From an uncultured Clostridia bacterium (GTDB lineage Bacteria > Bacillota_A > Clostridia > TANB77 > CAG-508): 64,000 nt of DNA. Shown one piece after another: positions 37,823 through 47,099 of this stretch. Under the pieces are notes generated by a model, which saw only the letters and a list, made by a program, of their open reading frames with translations, was not told the origin of the DNA and did not search any database. The DNA lies in contig CALYAC010000009.1 of assembly GCA_944393405.1 (NCBI GenBank), positions 24,081 to 88,080 on the forward strand, in the 5' to 3' direction. Position numbers and translations under genes: made by a program. The stretch's first letter is position 1. Each line of letters opens with the position of its first letter.

Positions 37823-38131
37823 TCACATGATAGTTGTTACTTCAATTTCATTTCCATTTTCATCCAATTTAACAACAATATTATCGTTACCAATCTTGAA
37901 TGATAATGAGGGTAGATAGTCATAATCACAGCAGATGAATATATGATCGGTAAAGTAAACATGCTGTTTTGTCATGAGAATATTCTCATGAGATTCCCGG
38001 TCAAATAAGATTTCGAATAATGGCGTGTTTTCGCTATTACGAAATGTAAATTTACTTTCACTAAGGTCAACCCAATACCCCTTTTTATCGAACATTGGAA
38101 AATGAGGAGTAAAAACTTCAACGTTTAGCAT
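37823..38131 (-). CDS. Island gene C: hypothetical protein, 102 aa
   Basis: Unrecognised, apparently all-beta small protein (alternating hydrophobic pattern such as HVYFTDHIFICCDYD and LSFKIGNDNIVVKLDENGNE). I chose ATG 38131 with AAGGAGGT upstream; the extra N-terminal in-frame codons lack a site. GC is higher than in resident genes and CGG is used in frame at FDRESH. It has its own promoter and terminator. Likely foreign; function unknown. Confidence 0.65.
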   Translation of the reverse strand: MLNVEVFTPHFPMFDKKGYWVDLSESKFTFRNSENTPLFEILFDRESHENILMTKQHVYFTDHIFICCDYDYLPSLSFKIGNDNIVVKLDENGNEIEVTTIM

Positions 38132-38181
38132 AAGATAATACCTCCTTGCTATAAAAAAACTATTTGTGAGTTCCATTTTGA

Positions 38182-38210
38182 ATTATAATATAAAAGTGTT
38201 GGTAATACAA
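38182..38210 (-). promoter_or_regulatory. Island C promoter
   Basis: On the minus strand TTGTAT and TATAAT are 17 bases apart, about 50 bases before the start codon. Confidence 0.5.
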
Positions 38211-38216
38211 TAAATA

Positions 38217-38252
38217 AAAGCACTTTAGGAAGTCCTAAAGTACTTTTAAAAT
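38217..38252. terminator. Bidirectional terminator between branching enzyme and island C
   Basis: AAAAGCACTTTAGGA pairs with TCCTAAAGTACTTTT around AG, one mismatch. Confidence 0.8.
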
Positions 38253-38287
38253 TTTTTAATATTATATTTTTTTATTTTTAGCATCAA

Positions 38288-39883
38288 TTAATAATAAATC
38301 ATATAATCAATATCAGGGAAGATGCAATCTTTTTTCTTAATATCTTTTAAGAAATCTTCATCTATTTCATCATTTTTTATTTGATAATATAGTTTAGTAA
38401 ATCTTCCTATATGATCTTTAATCCTTTTCTTTGCATAATCAACCATAGTACCATTAGTAATTATAAATAACCAATCACTACTTTGTGCTAAAAGTAATTC
38501 TCTTGCACATTGATTTAATGCTTTTCTTCTTAAAGAAGTTTTTTTCTCATTAGGATATAAGTGAGCAAGTTCAACCATACGATCACCTGCAACATGTAGA
38601 TGTCTATGAGCATAATCGTTTGAAGGATTAAGCCATACTTCACTATAACCATTAGCACCCCAACTTGATCTACAAGGTGTAGAGACTTGCATTAAAGGAT
38701 ACTTATCTATATATTCACTAGGTGTAATTAATTTAAAATTACAATCATCATAATAAATCTTCTTAAATAAGATATATAACCAATCTGGACCTTCGTACCA
38801 CCAATGACCATAGAGTTCTGCATCATAAGGACATAGAATAATAGGTGGATTAGCTGTAATAGGTGCAAGCTTTTCTATTTGTGCATTTCTACAATCAAAA
38901 AAGTGACCGGTTTGTTTTTCTATTGAGTCATGAGCCCATTGAAGATTGTAATAATCCTTTTCACAATCTTTACCAGTAATTCTATAATATTTTATTCCAG
39001 TATGAACTCTTACTCCATTTGATGCAATATATGGTTTTATATAATCATAATCAGTATCATAACCAATATCTCTATAAAATTCTCTATAATTAAAGTCACC
39101 AGGATATCCGTTAATTGAACTCCAAACCTGTCTAGAAGATTCTATATCTCTACCAAAAGCAATAACACCTTCTGGTGAAACGATAGGAGCAAATGTACCG
39201 TATATAGGAGTAGGATTTGCATATAATATACCATGTGATTCAGTTATGATATAATCAATTCCAAACTCTTTTAAATATTTATCAGCTTCAGGAACATATC
39301 CACATTCAGGAAGCCATATACCACGAGGCTTTTTCCCAAAATATTTTTCATATGTTTGAACACCAACAGCAATTTGAGCTTTTACGGTTTGCTCTGTAAT
39401 ATATAAAATAGGGAAATAACCATGAGTTGCCCCACATGTTATAATTTCTAGTACACCAATATCTTGAAAATGTTTAAAACCTTGAATTAAATTGCAATTA
39501 TATATATCTTTAAAGACATGTAAATCATTAGTATATCTATTTAAATAATATTTTGAAAGTTCATTTAATCTAGAATCATATTTAGTTCTAACTACTTCTT
39601 TTTCAGCAAGTTCAATATGTTTTTTTAAGTATTTAATATATCTTCTTTGAAGTAATTTATTATCTAGCATATTAAGAAGAGGAGGAGTAAGTGACATAGT
39701 AATTCTAAAATCAACTTTTTCCTCCACTAATTTTTGAAAATTTAAAAGAAGCGGAATATATGTTTCCGAAATAGCTTCATAAAGCCATTGTTCTTCAAGA
39801 TAATCTTCGCTTTCTGGGTGATGGATAAATGGTAAATGTGCATGAAGCACAAAACTTACATATCCTTTCTTCTCTTTTGTCAT
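38288..39883 (-). CDS. GH57 1,4-alpha-glucan branching enzyme
   Basis: A 531-residue GH57/DUF1957 protein. It begins with FVLHAHLPF, carries the nucleophile Glu in WLPECGY (about residue 192) and the acid Asp in PYDAELYGHWW (about residue 352), matching characterised GH57 branching enzymes. It would introduce alpha-1,6 branches into glycogen. It lies convergent to glgP and directly downstream of the DUF4912 gene on the same strand, a typical arrangement. Confidence 0.88.
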   Translation of the reverse strand: MTKEKKGYVSFVLHAHLPFIHHPESEDYLEEQWLYEAISETYIPLLLNFQKLVEEKVDFRITMSLTPPLLNMLDNKLLQRRYIKYLKKHIELAEKEVVRTKYDSRLNELSKYYLNRYTNDLHVFKDIYNCNLIQGFKHFQDIGVLEIITCGATHGYFPILYITEQTVKAQIAVGVQTYEKYFGKKPRGIWLPECGYVPEADKYLKEFGIDYIITESHGILYANPTPIYGTFAPIVSPEGVIAFGRDIESSRQVWSSINGYPGDFNYREFYRDIGYDTDYDYIKPYIASNGVRVHTGIKYYRITGKDCEKDYYNLQWAHDSIEKQTGHFFDCRNAQIEKLAPITANPPIILCPYDAELYGHWWYEGPDWLYILFKKIYYDDCNFKLITPSEYIDKYPLMQVSTPCRSSWGANGYSEVWLNPSNDYAHRHLHVAGDRMVELAHLYPNEKKTSLRRKALNQCARELLLAQSSDWLFIITNGTMVDYAKKRIKDHIGRFTKLYYQIKNDEIDEDFLKDIKKKDCIFPDIDYMIYY

Positions 39884-39945
39884 ATTTAATCAAAACCTTT
39901 CTCTTATATATCTTTCTAAATTGAGTAAACATTTAAGAACTTTTA

Positions 39946-40953
39946 TCACATAAAAGTAGAACTACTTGAAGAAGAAAGATTTAATTTCAAATTATCAGAA
40001 GATAAATCTTCTATATCTATTTCATCTTTATATATTTCTTTGTATAATTCGTAAATATTATATACTTTTCCTATATTTGTAATAAATGATAAAGAAGAAA
40101 TGTTTCTTTCTTCGATAAAATTATTCTTTACATTTTTAAAGAATACTGATTTACCAAGTTTATCAAAAAGAATGTGATTATTTGGCATTTCCATATTGTT
40201 AGATGTACAAATGTAGATATAATTATCTAATGGAGCATAATTATTTTCCTCTTGATTAGCTTGAGCTACAACTTCATTACTAATATGGAATTTAGGTCTT
40301 CTACCTAATTCAACAGAATAATCACAATTAGGATCATTCAAAGGTAAATACCAACTATTAGCAAAATCATTTATTTCTACTTCAAAAGTATAATTCATTG
40401 TTTTATTAGTTATTATTAATACAGGTTTTGTATCATTAAAAAATGAATCTCCATATTTTTTAATATATGCATTTCTATCATCATCTGAAATATCCCAGTA
40501 GATGAATAGCATATTAGGAGTTTGAGCTAAAATTTTAACGACAGTTTGATTATATCTATATGGTAAGTCATAGTATTCAGCTTCCATTAAAACCTGTTTC
40601 TTAGAAGAAGATGCTCTTTTTGTAGACTTCTTGGTAGAAGCTTTTTTAGCAGTAGATTTCTTAGTAGTAGTTTTTTTTGTGCTATTTGTTTTTTTAGCAG
40701 TAGATTTACTACTAGTTACTTTCTTTGAAACAGATTTAGTACTTTTACTAGTAGACTTTGCCTTTGAAGAACTAGTTGCTACTTTTTTAGTCTTTGAAGC
40801 TTTTGTATCAGCTTTTTTAGATGAAACCGATTCATTTTCAGATTTCTTATTTGGTACTTTTTTATCTGCTTTTTTAGACACTTTTTCTACTACAGTATTC
40901 TCTTTAATATTTGATTTAACATTATTTAATTCATCTTTTGATTTTCTTGGCAT
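39946..40953 (-). CDS. DUF4912 protein with histone H1-like N-terminal tail
   Basis: A 335-residue protein. Residues 1-115 are almost entirely Lys, Ser, Thr and Ala (TKKTTTKKSTAKKASTKK), like histone H1 tails; the rest is a DUF4912 domain (YDLPYRYNQTVVKILAQTPN, FIYWDISDD). DUF4912 genes commonly neighbour GH57 enzymes, so a link to glycogen particles is inferred. The basic tail could bind a polyanion, nucleic acid or the envelope. I chose ATG 40953 after GAGGAAAAG over an in-frame ATG at 40998. Confidence 0.82.
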   Translation of the reverse strand: MPRKSKDELNNVKSNIKENTVVEKVSKKADKKVPNKKSENESVSSKKADTKASKTKKVATSSSKAKSTSKSTKSVSKKVTSSKSTAKKTNSTKKTTTKKSTAKKASTKKSTKRASSSKKQVLMEAEYYDLPYRYNQTVVKILAQTPNMLFIYWDISDDDRNAYIKKYGDSFFNDTKPVLIITNKTMNYTFEVEINDFANSWYLPLNDPNCDYSVELGRRPKFHISNEVVAQANQEENNYAPLDNYIYICTSNNMEMPNNHILFDKLGKSVFFKNVKNNFIEERNISSLSFITNIGKVYNIYELYKEIYKDEIDIEDLSSDNLKLNLSSSSSSTFM

Positions 40954-41207
40954 CTTTTCCTCCGTAAAAATAAAATATTCTAATATATAATATATCAAAT
41001 AAGAAATAAATTCAAGAGAAAAAAAGAAAAAAATGTAGAAAAAAAGAAGGAGAACTTAAAGAATTATGAATATTAAAAAATAAACCAGTAAATACTAATT
41101 ATTAAAGAAAAAAAGTAAAAATATTGATTTTTTATTTAATATATGTTAACATATTAACTAGTTTGATAATTATATATAATAAAAAATAAATTAATATAGA
41201 TTAAATG

Positions 41208-41496
41208 CAATGAAAAAGAGGAGTAAATTTATATTTTCTATAAAGAGAATAGAAGTGAGTGCGCTGAGAGCTTCTTATAGAAAGATAGATTGAAGGTAGC
41301 TTTGGAGCAGATATAATGAAAATTATAGTAGTTATATACGTAATCTTGCGTTAAAAGTAAATGAGATGCAATATAAATTATTTTATGTAATTTTATATAA
41401 ATTAATGTAATTAATAGGAATATAAAATATAAATATTGTAAATTAAGGTGGTACCGTAAGATAAAGCTTGCCCTTATATAGGGTGAGCTTTTTATA
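41208..41496 (+). promoter_or_regulatory. T-box leader (predicted valine-responsive)
   Basis: AGTA in AAAGAGGAGTAAATT near the start, a stem I region with GAGAGC, the T-box TTAAGGTGGTACCGT at 41443-41457, and a terminator (AAAGCTTGCCCT / AGGGTGAGCTTT with T-tract) at 41463-41495. Uncharged tRNA binding to GGTACC-region bulge would disrupt the terminator. The downstream valS argues for tRNA-Val; a GTA in TGAAGGTAGC (about 41292-41301) is the candidate specifier. Together with an AT-rich stretch at 40954-41207 in which I see nothing else, this fills the gap before the PPC gene. Confidence 0.88.
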
Positions 41497-41531
41497 TTAT
41501 ATAAATAAAAAATAAAAAAGGAGGAGTTTTG

Positions 41532-41951
41532 ATGGAGTACAGAAGATTTGGAGACGATATAGTCGTGAGAATAGATAAAGGGGAAGAGATAATACAAAAA
41601 ATGTTAGAAGTATGTGAAAAGGAAAAAGTGATTTTGGCAAATATTAATGCTTTAGGAGCTGTTGGAGAATTCGAAGTGGGATTATTTAAAACAGATGAAA
41701 AGAAATACTATTCAGAAGTGCACAAAGGAGATTTTGAAATAGTTTCTTTAACAGGTAGTATTACTACAAAAGAAGGAAAATTGTATCATCATATACATAT
41801 GAGTGCAGGAGATAAAGAAAATAAAGTATATGGAGGACATTTGAATTATGCAAAAGTTAGTGCTACATGTGAAATGTTTATAAGAGTTATTTCAGGAAAT
41901 GTGGAAAGAGAACTTAATGAAGAAATAGGGTTGAATTTATTTAAATTCTAA
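41532..41951 (+). CDS. PPC (DUF296) domain protein
   Basis: A 139-residue stand-alone PPC domain: NINALGAVGEFEVGLF, then HHIHMSAGDKENKVYGGHL with the conserved His/Asp set. Related bacterial proteins are trimeric; plant members are AT-hook DNA-binding proteins, while the bacterial role is unclear. I chose ATG 41532 after AAGGAGG. It lies between the T-box and valS, so it should be induced by valine starvation along with valS. Confidence 0.85.
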   Translation: MEYRRFGDDIVVRIDKGEEIIQKMLEVCEKEKVILANINALGAVGEFEVGLFKTDEKKYYSEVHKGDFEIVSLTGSITTKEGKLYHHIHMSAGDKENKVYGGHLNYAKVSATCEMFIRVISGNVERELNEEIGLNLFKF

Positions 41952-41996
41952 TTTAAAGTTTTAGTTTACTTTATCTATGTTGAAAGGAGAAATTTT

Positions 41997-44696
41997 ATGA
42001 AGGAAAAATTAAATGATAAATATAATCCAAAAGATTTTGAAGAAAAACTTTATGAAGAATGGGAGAAAAAAGGATACTTTAAACCAAGTATGGATAAGAC
42101 TAAAGAAAGTTTTTGCATTATGATGCCACCACCAAATGTAACAGGAAAGCTTCATATGGGTCATGCATTAGATGATACAATACAAGATATATTAATTCGT
42201 TTTAAAAGGATGCAAAGATATAATACTTTATGGCTTCCTGGAACAGATCATGCTGCAATATCTACAGAAATGAAAGTAGTTGAAAAATTAAAAAAAGAAG
42301 GAAAATCTAAACAAGATTTAGGTAGAGAGAAATTCTTAGAAGAAGCTTGGGATTGGACTAGACTTTATGGAGGAACAATCGAAAGACAACAAAAAAAGCT
42401 TGGGTGTTCTTGTGACTGGGATAGAAAAAGATTTACTTTAGATGAAGGATTATCTGATGCAGTTTTAGAACAGTTTGTAGATTTATATAATAAAGGACTA
42501 ATATATAAAGGTACAAGAATGATAAATTATTGCCCAAGTTGTAAAACATCTATATCTGATGCAGAAGTTGAATATAAAGAAGAACCATCACATCTATGGC
42601 ATATTAGATATAAAATAACAGGCCAAGAGGATAGGTATATTATAGTTGCAACAACAAGACCTGAAACAATGCTTGGAGATACAGCAGTAGCAGTTCATCC
42701 AGATGATGAAAGATATAAAGATTTAGTCGGAAAGACATGTATCCTTCCAATTATGAATAAAGAAATACCGATCATTGCAGATAGTTTTGTTGACAAAGAA
42801 TTTGGAACAGGTTGTGTTAAAATAACACCAGCACATGATATGAATGACTATCAAGCTGGATTAAAACATAACCTAGAAATTATTAATGTGTTTGATGATG
42901 ATAATAAGATGGGAGATTTAGTTCCTAAATATAAAGGAATGGAATTATTAGAAGCAAGAAAAGCAATTGTAGAAGATCTAGAAAAAATAGGAGCAATTGT
43001 AAAAATAGAAGATTATACACATAATGTTGCAAAATGTGAAAGATGTAAAAGTACAATTGAGCCTAAAATATCTGAGCAATGGTTTGTATCTATGAAAGAA
43101 TTAGCTAAAAAAGCAGCTGACTCAGTAAGAAACAATGAAGCAAGATTTATTCCAAAAAAATATGAGAAACAATATTTTAATTGGCTTGATAATATACAAG
43201 ATTGGTGTATTTCAAGGCAATTATGGTGGGGACATAGAATACCAGCATACTATTGTGATGAATGTGGACATATAAATGTAGCTAAAAAAGCTCCTTCAAA
43301 ATGTGAAAAATGTGGAAGTACTAAATTACATCAAGATGAAGACACTTTAGATACATGGTTCAGTAGTGCATTATGGCCTTTCTCAACACTTGGATGGCCA
43401 AACACAGAAACAGAGGACTATAAAACATTTTATCCAACAAATGTATTAGTAACAGGTTTTGATATTATTACTTTCTGGGTATCTAGAATGATGTCACAAG
43501 GATTAGAGTTTACAGGTAAAGCACCATTTAAAGACATTCTAATTCATGGTATGGTACGTGATAGTCAAGGAAGAAAAATGTCTAAAACATTAGGAAATGG
43601 AATAGATCCAATAGAAGTAATTGATGAATATGGAGCCGATAGCTTAAGATTTGCTGTGATTTCTGGAACAACTATGGGAAATGATATTAGATATATGCCA
43701 GAAAAACTAGAACAAGCATCAAATTTTGCAAATAAGATATGGAATGCAGCTAAATTTATAATAAATTCTCTAGCAGATGAGGATAAAGTAAGGGATTTTT
43801 GTTATGAAGTATTTGAAAAGAATAAAAAATATAACCCTGATTTATTAAGAATAGAAGATAAATGGATATTAAATAAATTTGACAAATTAGTTGTAGATGT
43901 AACAAGAAATTTAGACAATTATGATTTAGGAGTAGCATTGGATAAAATTTATAACTTTATATGGAATGAATTCTGTGATTGGTATATAGAAATGGTAAAA
44001 CCACGTATATATAGTGATAATGAAGAAGAAAAGGTGGCAGTAAGTGATATATTAAACCATGTATTTGGCTCTTCTTTAAAATTATTACATCCATTTATGC
44101 CATTTGTAACAGCTCAGATATATTCTAAATTAATTTGTTTTGGAACAGAAGACTTAATAGTAGCAAAATGGCCTGATATTAGAGATGAATTTATGTTTGA
44201 TAAGGAAGAAGAAGCAGTAGAGAAAATTAAAGAAATTATTGTAGGAATAAGAAATATTAGAAATACAAATAATATTCATCCAAGCAAAAAATCAGAATTA
44301 ATCATAGTAACTTCAAAATATAAAAATGAAATAAAAGAAGTTGAAACTATTTTAGAAAAATTAGGATTTGCAAATAAAGTAACAGTTATAGAAAAACTAG
44401 ATGAATTAGAAAAAGAAGAGCAAGAGAAAAAATTAAAGAATGCTATGTCAATTATATTAAATGATATAGAAGTGTATATACCATTAGAAGGATTAATTGA
44501 TATAGAAGAAGAAAGAAAAAGATTAGAAGCAGAAGTAATAAGACTAGAAGGAGAAGTAGCAAGGGGAGAAAAAATGCTATCTAATCCAGGTTTTGTTAAT
44601 AAAGCACCAGAAGCTAAAGTTAACGAGGAAAAAGAAAAACTTGCAAATTATAAAGATATGTTAGAAACAGCAAAAGAAAGATTAGCAAGCTTATAA
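41997..44696 (+). CDS. valS: Valyl-tRNA synthetase
   Basis: Class I synthetase. The 899-residue protein has the HIGH region PPPNVTGKLHMGHAL (about 43-57), the CP1 editing domain (TTRPETMLGDTAVAVHPDD), zinc-binding cysteines (CDECGH...CEKCGS), the KMSKT variant of KMSKS, an anticodon-binding domain and a C-terminal coiled coil. Full length. Controlled by the T-box upstream through the PPC gene. Confidence 0.97.
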   Translation: MKEKLNDKYNPKDFEEKLYEEWEKKGYFKPSMDKTKESFCIMMPPPNVTGKLHMGHALDDTIQDILIRFKRMQRYNTLWLPGTDHAAISTEMKVVEKLKKEGKSKQDLGREKFLEEAWDWTRLYGGTIERQQKKLGCSCDWDRKRFTLDEGLSDAVLEQFVDLYNKGLIYKGTRMINYCPSCKTSISDAEVEYKEEPSHLWHIRYKITGQEDRYIIVATTRPETMLGDTAVAVHPDDERYKDLVGKTCILPIMNKEIPIIADSFVDKEFGTGCVKITPAHDMNDYQAGLKHNLEIINVFDDDNKMGDLVPKYKGMELLEARKAIVEDLEKIGAIVKIEDYTHNVAKCERCKSTIEPKISEQWFVSMKELAKKAADSVRNNEARFIPKKYEKQYFNWLDNIQDWCISRQLWWGHRIPAYYCDECGHINVAKKAPSKCEKCGSTKLHQDEDTLDTWFSSALWPFSTLGWPNTETEDYKTFYPTNVLVTGFDIITFWVSRMMSQGLEFTGKAPFKDILIHGMVRDSQGRKMSKTLGNGIDPIEVIDEYGADSLRFAVISGTTMGNDIRYMPEKLEQASNFANKIWNAAKFIINSLADEDKVRDFCYEVFEKNKKYNPDLLRIEDKWILNKFDKLVVDVTRNLDNYDLGVALDKIYNFIWNEFCDWYIEMVKPRIYSDNEEEKVAVSDILNHVFGSSLKLLHPFMPFVTAQIYSKLICFGTEDLIVAKWPDIRDEFMFDKEEEAVEKIKEIIVGIRNIRNTNNIHPSKKSELIIVTSKYKNEIKEVETILEKLGFANKVTVIEKLDELEKEEQEKKLKNAMSIILNDIEVYIPLEGLIDIEEERKRLEAEVIRLEGEVARGEKMLSNPGFVNKAPEAKVNEEKEKLANYKDMLETAKERLASL

Positions 44697-44704
44697 AAAT
44701 TATA

Positions 44705-44736
44705 AGAAATCGGGGGATGCCCCGATTTTTTTATAA
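44705..44736. terminator. Terminator after valS
   Basis: AAATCGGGG pairs with CCCCGATTT around GATG, followed by T. Confidence 0.9.
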
Positions 44737-45177
44737 ATATTTTTTTAGTTTTTCTATAGTATTTTCTTGAAATCTAATAAAATCATCTAATATTGTTTGA
44801 ATAGTTTGATTTGCATTAGGATTTTGATTCTTTAATTTAACTCCTTCTATTATTCCCATATTAGTACCTTTTATTAACATTTCTGCAATATGAGAATTAC
44901 TTTTGTCATTCATAGTACTCATTTGTATTTCCATATATCCCATGGCCTTTTGCATAGGAGGTAATTCTGAAGGAATGTCATTAAAATTTTGTAGTTCTGC
45001 ATTTACTCTATTTAATATATCATTATATTGATTGTATTGATATATTAAATCATCTTTAAAGTTATTGTCTCCAACTTTTTCAGAAATTGTGGAAATAGAA
45101 TCCATTCCCATTTTTAAACCTTTATTAACTGTATTTAAAATATATTGTTCACTTTGCCCATTTTGATTATCATACAT
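44731..45177 (-). CDS. Hypothetical helical protein, 148 aa
   Basis: Unrecognised; four or five predicted helices (YQYNQYNDILNRVNAELQNF, MGYMEIQMSTMNDKSNSHIA) suggest a helical bundle. No signal or membrane segment. I chose ATG 45177 after AGGAG over a TTG at 45186. The stop overlaps the valS terminator. The genes upstream are for sporulation, but no link is shown. Confidence 0.6.
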   Translation of the reverse strand: MYDNQNGQSEQYILNTVNKGLKMGMDSISTISEKVGDNNFKDDLIYQYNQYNDILNRVNAELQNFNDIPSELPPMQKAMGYMEIQMSTMNDKSNSHIAEMLIKGTNMGIIEGVKLKNQNPNANQTIQTILDDFIRFQENTIEKLKKYL

Positions 45178-45317
45178 TTTTATCAACTCCTATTTAAATA
45201 AATTTTATTTTTATTCATTTAATAATTTTAGTATCTCAAAAAAATATATAAATATTCAAAAATTAATTAAATAAAAGTATATAAGAAGTTATAAGAATAA
45301 TTTCCTGTATGTTGTTT

Positions 45318-45342
45318 TACAAAACAAGCCCGTCCCCTTTTG
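45318..45342. repeat. Second copy (single arm) of the GGGGACGGGC repeat
   Basis: TACAAAACAAGCCCGTCCCC followed by TTTTG matches the right arm of the 4330-4456 inverted repeat with one change (C for T). No partner arm is nearby. Confidence 0.7.
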
Positions 45343-45391
45343 AAAAAAACTTTTTGAAAAAAACTTTTGAAAAAAATTGTCGAAAACTTTT
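45340..45391. repeat. Short tandem repeat before spoIIA
   Basis: Three imperfect copies of TTTTGAAAAAAAC plus a fourth degenerate one follow the GC-rich repeat arm. Intrinsically bendable A/T tracts; no known function. Confidence 0.5.
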
Positions 45392-45422
45392 CATAAATCG
45401 GCAAAACTTCTCCAATTTCGCT

Positions 45423-45447
45423 ATTGGAAAAAAATGTAAATAAGAAT
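45423..45447 (+). promoter_or_regulatory. Possible sigma-H promoter for the spoIIA operon
   Basis: ATTGGAAAA and AGAAT lie about 11 bases apart, close to the Bacillus sigma-H pattern RWAGGAWWT/GAAT. spoIIA is sigma-H dependent in Bacillus, so location supports it. Confidence 0.4.
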
Positions 45448-45476
45448 ATAATATAAAAAAATAAGGGGGGATGTTT

Positions 45477-45800
45477 TTGAATATAAGTTATGAAAAAAAG
45501 GACAAGCTATTAATAGTAGAGATAACAGAAGAAATTGACCATCATGTGGTTGAAAAAATAAGGAGGAAAGTAGATGACGGAATTACACGATATATGCCTA
45601 GAAAAACTATATTTGATTTTAGTAGGGTTACTTTTATGGATAGTGCAGGAATAGGGATGATAATAGGAAGATATAAAATGATGAAATTAATAGGTGGTAG
45701 TTTAGAAATTGTAAATATTAGTTCAACAGTAAAGAGAATTTTAGAAATGAGTGGAATAAATAAAATTATTCCACTTGAACTTAAGAGAGAGGTTATATAA
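45477..45800 (+). CDS. spoIIAA: Anti-sigma F factor antagonist
   Basis: A 107-residue STAS-domain protein. Its dephosphorylated form frees sigma F from SpoIIAB. The phosphorylated serine is in FMDSAGIGMI (about residue 57). The best start is TTG 45477, seven bases after AAGGGGGG; the in-frame ATG at 45471 abuts that site and is too close. First gene of spoIIAA-spoIIAB-sigF. Confidence 0.95.
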   Translation: MNISYEKKDKLLIVEITEEIDHHVVEKIRRKVDDGITRYMPRKTIFDFSRVTFMDSAGIGMIIGRYKMMKLIGGSLEIVNISSTVKRILEMSGINKIIPLELKREVI

Positions 45801-45838
45801 AACTATTTGATATAGAAAATTAAAAGGAGAGAATAATT

Positions 45839-46321
45839 ATGTATGATAATGAAATGAAATTAGAATTTTTGAGCAAGTCTACTAACGAAGCCTTTGCTAG
45901 AATTACTGTTGCTGCTTTTGCTGCTCAATTAGATCCTACGATAGAAGAACTTGCTGATATTAAAACTGCTGTATCTGAAGCAGTTACTAATAGTATTATT
46001 CACGGTTATGAAAATATGGAAGGAATAATAAAAATTAAAGGAAGAATAATAAAAAATACTGTTGAATTAGAAATTTCAGATACTGGAAAAGGAATAGAAA
46101 ATGTAGAACTTGCGCGTAAGCCTTTATATACAACCAAGGCAAATTTAGAAAGATCTGGAATGGGATTTACAATTATGGAAAGCTTTATGGATGAAGTTGA
46201 AATAGATTCAGTTTTAGGCTTAGGAACAAAAGTGATTATGAGGAAAAAAATAAAGAAACATGTAGAAGATTTAGAAGAAATTTTAAGCACAGGAGGAGAA
46301 AGCTTAAGTGCAAGAAGTTAA
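45839..46321 (+). CDS. spoIIAB: Anti-sigma F factor / serine kinase
   Basis: GHKL-family kinase that holds sigma F and phosphorylates SpoIIAA. The 160-residue protein has the N box [13 protein letters not shown], the G1 box DTGKGIEN and the G2 region [11 protein letters not shown]. The C-terminus has a short extra tail. The ribosome binding site is AAGGAGAG. It overlaps sigF by 14 bases. Confidence 0.96.
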   Translation: MYDNEMKLEFLSKSTNEAFARITVAAFAAQLDPTIEELADIKTAVSEAVTNSIIHGYENMEGIIKIKGRIIKNTVELEISDTGKGIENVELARKPLYTTKANLERSGMGFTIMESFMDEVEIDSVLGLGTKVIMRKKIKKHVEDLEEILSTGGESLSARS

Positions 46322-47051
46322 TATATATGATAATCAAATATCTGATATTGTAGAAGCACAAGAAGGAAACAAAATGGCTCTAGAAAAACTTATATTAAAT
46401 AATAAGGGACTTATATGGAGTATAGTAAAAAGGTTTAAAGATAGAGGATATGAGATTGAAGATTTATATCAAATTGCAGTAATGGGATTCATAAAATCAA
46501 TAAAAAAGTTTGATACTAGTTTTGATGTAAAACTTTCTACTTATGCAGTACCATATATATTAGGAGAAGTAAAGAGATATATACAAACTGATGGACCAAT
46601 TAAAGTTAGCAGATCTATTAAAGAATTATTATATAAAATTTCAGAGATACAAAAAGAATATCTAAAAAAAGGGAGAGAAGTTACAATAGAAGAAATTTCA
46701 AAAGAAGTAAAACTTCCGAAAGAAGAAATAGTAATAGCATTAGAAAGTAAAAGACCAGTTAATTCTATTTATGAATCAGAAGATGAAAATGATATGGAAC
46801 TTATTGAAAAAATATGTGATGGAACTGATGAACAAAATAAAGTAGTTAATAAAATAGTAATTATAGAGTTATTAAAGACATTAACAGAAAAAGAAAGACA
46901 AATAATTTTATTAAGATATTTTAGAGGAAAAACACAATCAGAAGTAGCAAAGATTGTAGGAGTGAACCAAGTACAAATTTCAAGAATCGAGAAAAAAGTT
47001 TTAGAAAACATGAGAAAGAAATTAACAGATAATACTGAAAATACAGCTTAA
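46308..47051 (+). CDS. sigF: RNA polymerase sigma-F factor
   Basis: First forespore-specific sigma factor. The 247-residue protein has region 2 ([10 protein letters not shown]...[19 protein letters not shown]), region 3 and region 4 with the helix-turn-helix [22 protein letters not shown]. The GTG start lies inside spoIIAB, with GGAGGAG upstream. Gene order matches the conserved spoIIA operon. Confidence 0.95.
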   Translation: MQEVNIYDNQISDIVEAQEGNKMALEKLILNNKGLIWSIVKRFKDRGYEIEDLYQIAVMGFIKSIKKFDTSFDVKLSTYAVPYILGEVKRYIQTDGPIKVSRSIKELLYKISEIQKEYLKKGREVTIEEISKEVKLPKEEIVIALESKRPVNSIYESEDENDMELIEKICDGTDEQNKVVNKIVIIELLKTLTEKERQIILLRYFRGKTQSEVAKIVGVNQVQISRIEKKVLENMRKKLTDNTENTA

Positions 47052-47099
47052 AATAAATTGCTTTTTTTAAGAATAATTGAAATTAATAGAAGGATAAAC

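Noticed and set aside
40631..40990. Plus-strand ORF of 119 codons opposite the DUF4912 gene
   Set aside because: It is the mirror of the Lys/Ser/Thr repeat region, giving Val/Phe/Leu low-complexity sequence, with no ribosome binding site.
45340..45391. CRISPR-like repeats
   Set aside because: The copies are contiguous A/T-rich tandem units without spacers, and no cas genes are present anywhere in the window.
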